Of a DNA stretch of 64,000 nucleotides, positions 44,020-54,894 are shown piece after piece. Every line of letters begins with the position of its first letter. The first letter of the stretch is position 1. Below the pieces are notes generated by a model, which ran no database searches, had not been told where the DNA came from, and worked only from the letters and a program-made list of their open reading frames with translations. A program made the position numbers and the translations under genes. The stretch covers positions 2,356,001-2,420,000 of the forward strand of contig NC_088800.1 of the NCBI RefSeq assembly GCF_011386835.1, in the 5' to 3' direction. Source of the stretch: Chrysemys picta bellii (lineage: Eukaryota; Chordata; Testudines; Emydidae).

Positions 44020-44286
44020 TGCAGAAGGATTATCACTTCAAAAGTTTTTTTTCTCTTACTTAATTGGCCTCTCAGAGTTGGTAAGACAACTCCCACCTGT
44101 TTATGCTCTCTGTATGTGTGTATATATATCTCCTCAATATTTATTCCACTCTATATGCATCCGAAGAAGTGGGCTGTAGTCCACGAAAGCTTATGCTCTA
44201 ATAAATTTGTTAGTCTCTAAGGTGCCACAAGTACTCCTGTTCTTTTTGCGGATACAGACTAACATGGCTGCTACTCTGAAACCTGC
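44020..44286 (+). mobile_element. Penelope-like 3' end
   Basis: Ends with 'ccacgaaagcttatgctcta', 'gttagtctctaaggtgccac' and 'gatacagactaacatggctg', the tail shared with the copies at 12.9, 53.5 and 54.1 kb. Longer 5' part without inverted duplicate. Confidence 0.6.
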
Positions 44287-44766
44287 AGAAGGAATCTAAG
44301 TTAGGCAGAATATATTTACTTCTGTTGAAATTTGCTGGGTACACACCCCTACTTTGCAGAAAGTGAGATGGGCGATTTAATGGCCAGGCACTTGCTTTTA
44401 TCGTTCATCCATAATGCAGCATCTCCAGCAGGACAGGCCCTTCTGTGTCCTCCAACAACATCAGGTTGGGATATTGGGTCAGAGCCGACACAGTAGGAAG
44501 CATGCCAACCAATGAATCACCAACACCACTGTCTGTAGCACCTGGGTTCTAGTCAGATGTCACTCACCCCAGTATTGAGCAGGCCTAGCCTTGCATAGGC
44601 TGGGAAAACTGCTCACAGTGGAGTGGTTGAAGGTTAATTAAAATCGCCTTTAACAGATATGCTTTGTCATAGATTTGACAAAATTTTTTATGAACTATTG
44701 TTTATTTTTTACCAGGAAATCTCCCTCCTCACCTCATTCACAATACAGAAAATGCATATTTACAAT

Positions 44767-45707
44767 TACTTCTGGGGGAATTCTGCACCACTGCACACAC
44801 ACACACAGAATCCATGTCCCCCACAGATTTTTTTCTCTCTGCAGAATATAGATTCTGCTGGAGAGGCGGTGCAGTTACACCTTTTGCCCCCCAGCAGCTG
44901 CTGTGACACCAGAAGAGACGGGAGCCAGCTGGTGGAGAGGCTGTATTCTTCACAGATGGGTCAGGTGAGGAGGCACCCGATGGACAGCACGGGGCACACT
45001 TGGATGCTGGGGAGTCAGACTGGGGTTCAGAAAGGCTAGTGGGGGGACAGGGTGGGGTGTGGGCTCAGGAGCTAGTAGGATGACAACATTGATCCAGGGG
45101 ATGAATGGGTTGGGGCTGCAGGGCCACTTGGGGATGGGGAGGAGGGCTGCAGGGCCACGTGGAGACAGGGTGTAGAGGGGTACAGGGACACGTGGGGACA
45201 GGGTAGGGGGCTGCAGGGACACATGGGGACGGGGCAGCTGTGCCTAACTGAATGGGAGAGGCTATTGGTCAGCCAGTGTCAGCATGGTGGAGGCTTCCCA
45301 ACTCCCTAATAATCCCCCCCAAAAAACCTGTTCCATACTTCTCCCACCGACACCCAACAACCCTCCAAGTTCACTCCCAGGCTCCTTCCCTCTCCCTCAG
45401 CTCCTCTGTTACCCCCATCTCCCCCAAGCCTTTGCACTGCTTCTGAGGGGCGCAGGAAATATGTTTCTGTATCATAGTTTAAATGAATTATTACTCAAAG
45501 TTCTGTATTAATATGCCTAGTAATTAATCTTTTTGGTTGTCTATATTGCTACAGAGATACTTGTATTTTGAAATAAATTACCGAAATAATTGAAACTGGC
45601 TTGATTATATTATGTTATTTTGACAAAATACACAGAATTTTGCAGAATTTTAAAACACTGTGCACTGAATTTTGAAATTTTTTGGTGCAGAATTTCTCCC
45701 AGGAGTA
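44767..45707. mobile_element. 941-bp inverted-repeat element with TACAAT duplication
   Basis: Inverted ends TACTTCTGGGGGAATTCTGC and, reversed, TACTCCTGGGAGAAATTCTG. Flanked by TACAAT at 44761-44766 and 45708-45713. Interior is GC-rich then AT-rich, with no transposase frame. Confidence 0.6.
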
Positions 45708-46420
45708 TACAATGCTCTCTCTCGCTAACTATCTAGCCACCTATGGTATTTATGACCAGTCACCATAGTATTTAATCTATGATAAGGAACATTAGTAGCA
45801 ATTGTAAACTTTTGTCTCACCATGCAAATTACATTAATATTTAAAGATCTCCTTTGGATTTTCTCTTACACAGACGCATGATATGATCTCAAGAGGCAGC
45901 AATCAGGGAAATCTAGTGCAACTGCAAGCAGGCATCCCTATTATGCTGCCATCCAGTTGCTTTACAAAGCAAACTTTAACAAGCACCGAGGGTTAAATAT
46001 GTGCTGTTTGTTATAATTTTGCATGAGGAAACAAATGGATCTCATGCTGGCTTCAAAAGCGTTGGTTAGCCTGACACTGACGACATGGTCAGAGGTGGGG
46101 AGAGATCTCGGATCTTTTTGAAGCTTGTGGTAAAGTCTTAATCTCAAAGAACTAGGTATGAACAACGCTGATACAGAACAATCATATAGAAACCACCCTT
46201 TCCACTCAGAATCTTCTGATTGCAGGATAGCTAGATTAAATTCTTACCTGAGATGTATTGGAGTTTTATCTTAGTTTTTAATAATACATATTTGAAATCA
46301 GTATCAAACTGAAGACACAAAATAAATAGAAACCACGCTTGGAGGAGGAGGTGGGTTGGCACAGGGATGGTTCTTGGTGGGGAACAGGACCTGTTACACA
46401 CTACCCTTTGCTTAGAGCAG

Positions 46421-46876
46421 TGTCACGGAGTATGGGGGACTCAGGGCCCTGCACCCCCAGCTTCCTGCGATTCACCATGACTCTCAGCCAGCCAGTAAAG
46501 CAGAAGGTTTATTTAGACGACAGGAATACAGTCCAAGACAGGTCTTGCAGGCACAGACAACAGGACCCCCCTCAGTTGGGTCCATCTTGGGGTCTCAGGA
46601 CACCCCAGCCCCTGGGGAATGCAGAGCCCCATCTGCCTCCCAGCCATATCACCAGCCAGCTCCTCAAAAACCTCTGTTCAGCGACCCCTCCCACAGCCTT
46701 TGTTCAGTTTCCCGGGCCAATGTGTCACCTGGCCTCTAACCCCTTCCTGGGTTCTCACGTTACATGCTCAGGTATTCTCCGTCGGTCAGTCTCCCATCTG
46801 CCAATGCAGACTATCCTAGCCACACTCCCCTGTCAGCATTCACAGACCACAGTAAGAACAGTCCCAGTTCGTCACA
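46421..46876 (+). mobile_element. Solo LTR of an endogenous retrovirus-type element
   Basis: 456 bp beginning TGTCACGG and ending CGTCACA, flanked by a perfect 5-bp repeat AGCAG (46416-46420 and 46877-46881). No internal viral genes are present. The 205-codon frame starting at 46339 merely reads through it. Confidence 0.7.
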
Positions 46877-47464
46877 AGCAGCTTGAAGCCTGGCAGGCTG
46901 CCTGTGCATTATGCAGAGGCTGCTCCAGCAATATTACCACCCTGTCCATTCTTTAGGATGGGGGAGGAAGGAGCCATGTGATTCACACCCACAGTTGGGC
47001 CCTCAAAGCCTTGGCCCCTCTCCCTTTTGCATGGCAATGTCCCAGAGCCCTATCCAACCCATCTTGCCCCCTGGGTGTTTCATGAGGTTGGCCAAGAATG
47101 GGCTTAAGGCAGAGGAGTGAGAGGGCTGGCCCCCTGTTCGCCAGTCAGTGCCAAGTACTGTGCCCTCTGAGTGCCTGTCTCTCCAATAACCCATCCATTC
47201 TCATGGAAAGGGGTTCCCCAAGGCAAAGCCAGAGGCCTGGGGAACACTAGAATCTGGACAGGCTCATTCTGTGAAGGGAAAAGTCCCCTCCACCGCAGAC
47301 CTTTCATATCCCCAGCCAGACCTTTCCTGCAAGTGGCTGGGCTGGGGCCCATTTGAGTGATGGGTTACCAGTGGGATTGTCTTTCTTTACACACTTTTCT
47401 TATTTTAAATTCTCTCTCTGTGTGTTTGTGAGTGTGTTCCTTTGTGTGTAACCATGTGTTCAGC

Positions 47465-47487
47465 GGTGTGTGTGTGTGTGTGTGTGT
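47465..47487. repeat. (GT)n microsatellite
   Basis: Uninterrupted GT run within a longer GT-rich stretch (47.40-47.54 kb). Confidence 0.85.
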
Positions 47488-48427
47488 GCCATGTGTTGGG
47501 GGGGAGTGTGTCTGGGTGTGTGTATGTGAGTGTGTCCAGTTGTGGGGGTGAAATTGCCTTTACTATATTCACTGCCTTGCCTTTATTATGCCACCTTTAT
47601 TATATTCAGCAGTAACACAACACACCTACAGGCCTGTATCCTGTAAGTCATTGGCTTCAGCAGTTAGCATGAGGCTTGAGGCCTTTGAACTTTGGCACAG
47701 ATAAACAACCCAAGGGTCACCCCTAAGTTCTGGAGAACTGGAAGTCAAGTGTAAGTGTCCATAATGACATCAGCCAACCACAGAAACATGAGCTAACAGC
47801 AGCTTTTGGAAAGTTTTGGAAAGAACATCCAACCCTAAGAGTGTCGTGGCAATGAACTGACCTATATGATAATGAGTTGAAATCATTAATATACTAACCT
47901 AAAAAAGTAGGACACCTCAACATTAGCAGATTGAGGAAATACAAATAGGGAAGAGGGGGGAATCCCTATTGAATATGCATTAGACATAGTGGCGTCAGTG
48001 TAACACATTATACAAGTTGCATCCCAGCCTAGGGGCGGTAGGACAGAGATGTAGTCCTTGGGAGGGGCCAGAATGCTGGCCACTGATGAAGATGAGGAAG
48101 GTGACGGCGATGAGGAAGATAATGGCTAGCATTGCAGGTTGTTCTGGAAGGGATGGTGTGAGCATGGATGTTCAGATGTACTTTCTGTATTATCTCTATC
48201 CACCTTGCGGAGACAGAGTAAGTGTGACTGTGCTACAAGGAACTAGTGAAGAGTTCCCATAGTGTGAGTGTGCCCACCTGTGCCCATCGGGTTCCCAGCT
48301 ACACAGTCATTTCAATAATACTGGGCCTGCTCTTGGGACAAGACCCTGTCAGCCCTCCAAGGGATGACTGCAATGCTTAAGTAATCAATATATTTAATAC
48401 ATAATCCATAGATCAGGCATCAGACCT

Positions 48428-48862
48428 TGTGTTGGGGGGAGTGTGTGTGTGTGTAGGTGGGTGAATCCCTCTGTGTGTGAGGGTGTGACAGTGTGTTGGG
48501 GCAGTGTGTGTGTCCCTCTGTGTGGGGGAGGTTGGGGCAGTGTGTGTATCTCTGTGTGTGGGTGAGAGTGTGACAGTGTGTTGGGGCAGTGTGTGTGTCC
48601 CTCTGTATGTGTGAGGTTGGGGCAGTGTGTGTGTCCCTCTGTGTGTGTGAGGTTGGGGCAGTGTGTATGTCCCTCTGTGTGTGTGGGTGTGACAGTGTGT
48701 TGGGGCAGTGTGTGTGTCCCTCTGTGTGGGGGAGGTTGGGGCAGTGTGTGTATCTCTGTGTGTGTGTGAGGGTGTGACAGTGTGTTGGGGCAGTGTGTGT
48801 GTCCCTCTGTATGTGTGGGTGTGACAGTGTGTTGGGGTAGCGTGTGTGTTGGGGGGAGTGTC
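48428..48862. repeat. GT-rich minisatellite
   Basis: About eight copies of 'ttggggcagtgtgtgtgtcc'-type units (roughly 36-45 bp each). They alternate between a 'gtgtgacagtgtgttgggg' and a 'gaggttggggcagtg' version. Purine/GT strand bias is strong, and the complement reads as artefactual His-Thr repeats. Confidence 0.9.
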
Positions 48863-49509
48863 TGACCCTTGTCCCTGTGACCCAGCAGTACACGGACAGC
48901 ACCCGGGCTTCATTGGCGGTAATACGAGGCTCAGGCCCTTTTGGAAACTACCGGGTGGGTTTGTTTTCCTCCAGGCGGCGGGAAGTGGCCTCTGGCCGGG
49001 GCGCGGAGTGACCCAGGGTTGCGCTGGGAAGGGGAGAAGCAGACCCCTAGGAACGGGTTTTTAATCCCTTGCTGATGGTCTCCAGCGGGTGCCCCCAGGC
49101 CAGCCAGCGAGCAGCGGGAACCGCCTCACACGCTCCAACCCCGCAAGGCGCAGCGCCCTGACCAGATCCCGTAGGAAACAGCCCTGCCCCGGGACGCGGC
49201 GGGTCTCCTCCATGGCCCGTGCAGGGCAGCGCCCCACACCCTAGTCCCTGCTCCAGCCCGGCGCTGGCAGACACACTCACCTCCCTTCCCCTTGGAGGAG
49301 CCGAGCCATCAGCCAAGCGCAGCAGCGGTGCTGGGCTCCCCGGAGCCGGGCGGCGAGCCGCCTCCCTGGAGAGCCGCCCGCAGGGGCCAGTCTCAGCACC
49401 GCGGACAGCTCCGTGAGACCCAGGGCTGGCGGCCCCTCCGGCCGCAGGCGGCAAAGGCGGCGAGGGACGGGCCAGCCCGCCCTCCTTGCCCGCAGCCTGG
49501 CACCTGCGG

Positions 49510-49560
49510 CCAATCGCCGGGGCCAGGGGAGGCGCCTCCGTGGCTGCGCCCCCGATAAAA
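49510..49560 (+). promoter_or_regulatory. CCAAT and TATA-like core promoter of the RXFP-like gene
   Basis: CCAAT at 49510-49514 is followed by GATAAAA at 49554-49560, in a CpG-rich setting about 210 bp upstream of the receptor ATG. Spacing would place a start site near 49585 and a 5' UTR of about 185 nt without an intron. Motif-based inference only. Confidence 0.4.
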
Positions 49561-49769
49561 GCACCTCGCAGCCGGCCACCAGCCAGCCGTTTCCTCCGTC
49601 CTGGCCGCGGGCCCCTGCGCCCAGCCTTGCGCTCGGACCGGCCCCTCCCCGGCAGCGGCCGGACTCACCCCAGGCCCTGCCAGGGACCCGGGGCCGGGGG
49701 CGACGCCGGCTGTAGCCCGTCTAGGCTGCGCCGCCCGCGCTCCCTCCCAGAGCCCCGGCGGCCGGGGCC

Positions 49770-50819
49770 ATGTTCCCCGCCCGCGGCGGGGCGGCCTGGC
49801 TGGACGGGGGCCCCGCCAACGCGTCCGGGGGGCGCCCGAACACCTCGGCCTCGGAGCGGCCGAGCTTCCGCACCCTGCAGGAGGTGGCGGTGCCGGCCCG
49901 CGCCGCCCTGGCGCTGCGGATCCTGATCGCCGCCGTCTACCTGGGCGTGTGCGCCCTGGGCGCGGTGGGCAACCTGCTGGTGTTGCTGCTGCTGCGGGGG
50001 CGGCCGCGGCGCCCCCGCTCCAGCCTCGACGCCTTCGTGCGCAACCTGGCGGCCACCGACCTGCAGTTCGCGCTGACCCTGCCCTTCTGGGCCGCCGACA
50101 CGGCGCTGGACTTCAGCTGGCCCTTCGGGGGCCCGCTCTGCACCCTGGTGCTCTCCGCCACCGTGCTCAACATGTACGCCAGCGCCTTCTTCCTCACCGC
50201 CCTCAGCGTGGCCCGCTACCGCTCCGTGGCCTCGGCCCTGCGGCGCCCCAGCGGCCGCCTGCGCCCCGGCTCCGTGCGCTGCCTCTGCGCGCTCCTCTGG
50301 GCCGCCGCCTGCCTGGCCACCCTGCCCGCCGCCCTCTTCTCCGCCGTGCGCCGCGTGGCCGGCGAGCCGCTCTGCCTGCTGCACTTCCCCGAGGGCCGGG
50401 ACTGGCTGGCCCTCTACCACCTGCAGAAGATCCTGCTGGCCTTCGTGCTGCCCCTGGCCACCCTGAGCCTCTGCTACCTGCTGCTGCTGCACCGTCTGGG
50501 CAGCGCCCGGCCCCGGGGCTCCCGGGTCACCCGCGCCGTCACCATCGCGGTGCTGGCCTTCTTCCTCTGCTGGCTGCCCAACCAGGCCCTCACCCTCTGG
50601 GGCGTGCTGGTGAAGCTGGGCGCCCTGCCCTGGGACAGAGCCTACTACCTGGTGCACGCCTACCTCTTCCCCGTCACCGTGTGCCTGGCGCACGCCAACA
50701 GCGGCCTCAACCCCCTGCTCTACTGCCTGCTGCGCCCCGAGTTCCGCCAGCGGCTCCGGGAGCTGTGCTGGGGCCGCGGGAGGATGGGAGCCAGGGCGCG
50801 GAGCCTTGGCACCGGGTGA
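49770..50819 (+). CDS. Relaxin-3/INSL5 receptor-like GPCR (RXFP3/RXFP4 family)
   Basis: Intact single-exon class A GPCR of 349 residues, predicted to bind relaxin-family peptides at the cell surface and signal through Gi (family inference). N-glycosylation sequons are at Asn17 and Asn24. Seven membrane segments lie near 50-76, 86-109, 124-150, 168-192, 218-241, 255-281 and 290-318. Seen motifs: GN at 67-68, LAATD with Asp97, LPFWA then LDFSWPFG, disulfide pair Cys124/Cys202, ARY at 148-150 in place of DRY, FFLCWLPN at 264-271 and NPLLY at 314-318. Trp107, Asp110, Asp114 and Lys220 align with remembered ligand-contact positions of RXFP3 (Asp110 replacing Glu). The third inner loop is short and the tail is about 30 residues, with possible palmitoyl Cys333, so it is much shorter than human RXFP3. 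It mixes RXFP3-like and RXFP4-like blocks and may be a third paralogue, so no symbol is given. An AATAAA at 52174 is a possible polyA signal. Confidence 0.93.
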   Translation: MFPARGGAAWLDGGPANASGGRPNTSASERPSFRTLQEVAVPARAALALRILIAAVYLGVCALGAVGNLLVLLLLRGRPRRPRSSLDAFVRNLAATDLQFALTLPFWAADTALDFSWPFGGPLCTLVLSATVLNMYASAFFLTALSVARYRSVASALRRPSGRLRPGSVRCLCALLWAAACLATLPAALFSAVRRVAGEPLCLLHFPEGRDWLALYHLQKILLAFVLPLATLSLCYLLLLHRLGSARPRGSRVTRAVTIAVLAFFLCWLPNQALTLWGVLVKLGALPWDRAYYLVHAYLFPVTVCLAHANSGLNPLLYCLLRPEFRQRLRELCWGRGRMGARARSLGTG

Positions 50820-51789
50820 CCCTCTCTTCATTCCCCAGCACCCTCGGGGGAGCGGCTGCGGCAGCGCCCGGGAGGGCGCATTGGGCCCACCTTGGAAGCC
50901 AGGCTCCCAGGGCAGCTCCAGGCGACGCTGTGCTGACCTGACGACTCTTGGCCTGGACCCAGGCCCCGCGGCGCAGCCCCCGTGCGCTCCCGGGCCCGAG
51001 CCCGAGCCCTTCGGCTGCAGGCCAAAGGAGATCCCAAAGTTCCTGCAAACTCCGCCGGCTCGGTGCAATTCCCGCGGGCACCGGCGCGGAGTAAAGAAAG
51101 GAAGCGGGTGGAAAGCACCAGCTCTTAGGGATGTGGTTCGTTCGCTGCGGGCAGAAGGGGATTTAGAGTTACCGCTTGCACGGCCCTCGGGCAGGCACCG
51201 CCCACGGTACAATCCGAGCCAGGTGTGCAGCAGGCGGGTGCTGTCGGTCAGCCATAGGATTGGCGGCGCATTTCCAGGCAACTGCAATGTGCTTCTAGGA
51301 GCGCCAGCCGCCCAGGGGACTGCAAAGGCTCGGGAAGGACAAAGATCCCCTCGAAATGAACTCCCCCGCGCACCATTGCTAGCGAAGAGTGTGGAAAAGG
51401 TGCGCGTGGACTGGGCTTTGATAACGTGGGGTGACAGAATCATCCGCCACGCCTAAAACTGTATTTGTCTCCTCAGCTCCAAAGCCAGGCTGAACAGGTG
51501 TGAGCGTGGTGAGATCGCTCTTCCCTGGCCAAGAGATCTCCCCCTTCATCTGGAGCGGGGGCTGGATTTGCGTCAGCGCAGCATGGCACCTTTTCTCCGC
51601 TCTGGGTACAGTGCGGGCACAGTGGGTACAAAGGCTTCATTGGCATCCCAAATACAAATGTGTTGTCTTAAATGTGAGTCTTCACATGAATCATTGTAAA
51701 GTGCATATTTATTTGTAGGCCTTATTTTGTGGCAAGCTGAAGTCAGCAACGTGACAGCTCAACCTCAGAGCGAGCCCTTTACACTGTAT

Positions 51790-51905
51790 TAGCCCTAGGA
51801 TTTGTTTGTATTTTATTGGTATTACTGCCGTGCTTAGAGCTCTAGCCATGGATCAGGCACCGTATAAACACAGAACAAGGACAGTCTCTGCCCCAAAGAG
51901 CTTCC
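51790..51905 (-). repeat. MIR-type tail, antisense
   Basis: 'accgtataaacacagaacaa' and 'ctctgccccaaagagcttcc' are the reverse of the tail at 40.0 kb. Confidence 0.5.
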
Positions 51906-52312
51906 GGGCTTGGCAAACTGACATCAGCTCACCAGAATCTTTCATTTTGAGAAGGGTTTTACTTTAAAAGATGATTTATGAACATTCCCACTGGCCTAAG
52001 AAAATGGAGATAATGTTATCACAGAAGGGCAGCAAAGTATGAACTATGTTTAAAGTGGTTCTTTAGGCTTGATTTGTACAAAAACATGAGTGACCTGTAA
52101 ATAGCCAGATCCTTGTGCCATTCTTACAAGCTGCTTCTTGTGCTATTTCATGAAGGCTCAACACTAAACTGCCAATAAAAAGCTGCTCTTTAAAATTAGC
52201 TGCTCCCCAAATTGTTTGTTTTAGATCAACTTGAATGTGTTTATTTTGTATTTGTGGAATCACAGGGCTGAATCCTGCCCTGGTCTGCACAGTGCATCCT
52301 GTTCAGAGCCTG

Positions 52313-52845
52313 GATTCATAGAATTCAGGGCCAGAAGGGACTACAAGGTCATCCAGTCTGACCTCCTGTATTTTGCAGGCCACCAACCCCACCCAGCACC
52401 CGCATGCTAAGCCCAACTACTGAAAGGAGACCAAAGTCTTACAAGCACTGGAGACCATTATCTGCCAAAGGCAGAGAACTATGAGGCCCTGAGTGGCTGA
52501 GGCCCCTGCAGTCACGGAAATAATTCAGTGAGATACACCCTGTTAATCCTGGCAAGTGACTCACACCCACACGCTGCAGAGGAAGGCAAAAAATCCCCAA
52601 GGTCATTGCCAGTCTGACCTGGAGGAAAATTGCTTCCTGACCCCACATATGGTGATCAGTTAGACCCTGAGCCTGTGAGCAAGAACCAGCCAGCCATGCA
52701 CCTGAGAGAGAGAACGCTCTGTGCCAACTCAGAGCCCTGGCCCTCCTCATCCAATGTCCCATCTCCAGCTGTGGCCATCCCTGATGCTTCAGAGGAAGAA
52801 GATAAAAACCTCTGCCAGAATACATTGGGGGAGAAAAACATTGGG
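52313..52845 (-). repeat. CR1-type LINE 3' region
   Basis: 'gccagaagggactacaaggt', 'gaaaattgcttcctgacccc' and 'atggtgatcagttagaccct' are turtle CR1 3' blocks. Confidence 0.6.
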
Positions 52846-52852
52846 GCTGAAA

Positions 52853-53050
52853 TTAGGGTGACCAGACGTCCCGATAAAATCAGAACCATCCCAATTTTTC
52901 GGTGTTTGTCCTACATCCCAACCGATTTCTGGTCGGGACACAATTTGTCCCGATATTTCGCTCCGCTGGCAGTTTTTTGGGGTTTTTTTTTTTTTTTTGC
53001 TCCGCTGGCAGCACTCGGCTTTCAACCCATAATAGATTATTGCCAAATTC
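52853..53050. mobile_element. 'agggtgaccaga' MITE, variant copy
   Basis: Begins attagggtgaccagacgtcc and contains 'tcgggacacaatttgtcccg'; right end not clear, interrupted by an 18-bp T run. Confidence 0.5.
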
Positions 53051-53507
53051 TAGAAATCAGCCCCCTGGCTAAGTAAGCAGGCAAAGGAGCACCAATGCCA
53101 TGGCACAATGCACACTGGGTTGGATTAGGTCCCCAAAGTGAAAGGTTAAGAGGAATGCTCAACTCCAGCATGCATGTGTGCTAGGGAAGGGGGTGGGGAG
53201 GAGGGAAACTCAGCATGTTTTCACAGGGTTTTGGACTTGTGAGTCCTCCATAAGCAGACCCCTTGCCAACCTCCCTAACCTGCCCTCTGGCTTGCTGGGT
53301 TCCAGTTCCTTAGCGAAGGCTTTTGTAGCAATGGGAGAGGAGCTCAGCCTGGAGACCAGCATTGCACAGTGCAGATAGAGAGAATCTAGACTGCTATCTT
53401 GGATTCACTGCTGGAACTGATTTTTTTTACTAGGTTCATTAGTGTTTGTATATTTTGACATCACTGGGCTCTCTGGGCAGCAGAAGCAGGTTAGCACTGT
53501 ATAAGAT

Positions 53508-53705
53508 ATCAAGTATCAGGGGACAGCCATGTTAGTCTGTATCCACAGAAACAACAAGGAGTCCAGTGGCACCTTAAAGACGAACAGATTTATTTTGGCA
53601 TAAGCTTTGCATGCATCTGAAGAAGTGAGTTTTTTTACCCACGAAAGCTTATGCCTAAATAAATCTGTTCGTCTTTAAGGTGCCACCGGACTCCTTGTTG
53701 TTACG
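53508..53705 (-). mobile_element. Penelope-like 3' tail with inverted duplicate, second copy
   Basis: Same architecture as 12911-13119 but reversed: the tail lies on the left ('ccatgttagtctgtatccac') and two inverted arms meet near 53617. Flanked by a perfect 9-bp repeat GTATAAGAT (53499-53507 and 53706-53714). Confidence 0.7.
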
Positions 53706-54103
53706 GTATAAGATGGTCCCTCAAAATGGGCTGAATAGCTGACTAAGGGCAAGGGGAAGAGGAAGTTTTCCCAGTGAGATGTTATCTGGCAAAACTGTAT
53801 GGTATGTACCCAGTCTGCAACCTGCACACTGCTACCACTCTTCTGGCCCACACAGCCAGCAACACCTGAAGAGTTCATCTCTTAAGGTATTTACATTTTG
53901 GCTTCATTTTTTTTTATGTTTATTGGAAATATTTAAAATATGAAGCACATCAACATACACCTGTGTAGAAGAGGCTTAACATTAGAGAGCATTGGCACAA
54001 ATTAAAGTCACCCCAGGATTGCAAATCTGGCAACCTTTAAAAAAGAGTGTTTAGGACAGGGCTGGGCACATACACTCTATACTCACTAACCCATTGGTAA
54101 AAA

Positions 54104-54201
54104 GCAACAGAGGGTCCTGTGGCACCTTTAAGACTAACAGAAGTATTGGGAGCATAAGCTTTCGTGGGTAAGAACCTCACTTCTTCAGATGCAAGTCATG
54201 G
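54104..54201 (-). mobile_element. Penelope-like tail, single arm
   Basis: 'cctgtggcacctttaagact' and 'gcataagctttcgtgggtaa' match one arm of the paired copies; no inverted partner. Confidence 0.6.
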
Positions 54202-54894
54202 GTGTGGACTTCACAGTCACAGAATGTTGTGCCTGTGCTTGTGACTAGTCAAACCCGTCCCCTGGCCCCTACATCTTATTGTCTAACAGTACTGATCTCA
54301 CACTGGTGCTGGTTAATACATGAAAAATCTGATCCTAGCTCACTCCATGTTAGAAATCCAAATACTCCTTTTAATCCAATGAATGTAAAAATAATAACAA
54401 AAGCAGAAGTCCAGATGTATTTTGGGAGTAAAGGGATACACAGGGTGAACACAAAGTTTGGACCTAATTTGCAATTTCTCATGATTGATTATGAACGAAA
54501 GTCTTCGGTTTCTGAGGTACCAGAGGGATTTTTGTGTCTGAAACTGGGAACTCTTCAGCACCTGAAGCCTAGCACTGCTCTGACAGTGCGCTAGGTCAGT
54601 GCAGACAGACGAGCATCTGACTCACTCGGAGATGGATCAATTGAAGCTTAGTTTCGTGCATCCTGCTATTCGGAAGGAGTGTTTGCAGCGTGGACTGTTT
54701 TTAAGAGGAAACCCTCGTCTGTTGTGCTGTGTGAAGCAGGCTGGCGATTATGCCGTCAAGACTGTGTAACAAACCAGCGGTATTTTGGCCCCGGTGCCCG
54801 GGCATTTTCAATGAGTGACTGTTCCTAGGAGAGCTGAGGACGGGCAGCTCCGGAGCAGCGCCACGTGTTGGCAGAGCCTCTGACAGCACCGACA

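Larger units (their letters stand above)
38421..49500. other. Intergenic region between ADAMTS7 and the RXFP-like receptor
   Basis: 11 kb between the two divergent genes. Identified repeats are listed separately: hAT MITE (38995-39142), MIR-like SINE (39930-40145), hAT copy (41754-42129), microsatellite (42903-42962), Penelope-like tail (44020-44286), inverted-repeat element (44767-45707), solo LTR (46421-46876), GT run and minisatellite. Unassigned parts (39.2-39.9, 40.2-41.7, 42.3-43.7, 45.7-46.3 and 46.9-48.4 kb) show no gene. Confidence 0.7.
48950..51110. promoter_or_regulatory. CpG island covering the RXFP-like gene
   Basis: About 2.1 kb of GC-rich, CpG-dense sequence includes the upstream region and the whole coding exon. 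Third codon positions are almost all G or C, which opens long shadow frames on both strands. Confidence 0.7.

Noticed and set aside
46339..46956. 205-codon open frame
   Set aside because: Reads through the solo LTR and has no protein-like features.
48413..48913. 166- and 160-codon His/Thr-repeat frames
   Set aside because: Complement of the GT-rich minisatellite; not a gene.
49949..50941. 330-codon plus-strand frame overlapping the receptor
   Set aside because: Arg/Pro/Ala-rich shadow of the same gene in another frame.
49665..51443. 592-codon minus-strand open frame overlapping the receptor gene
   Set aside because: It is Gln/Gly/Ala-rich low-complexity sequence created by G/C third positions of the receptor on the other strand; no domain is recognisable.
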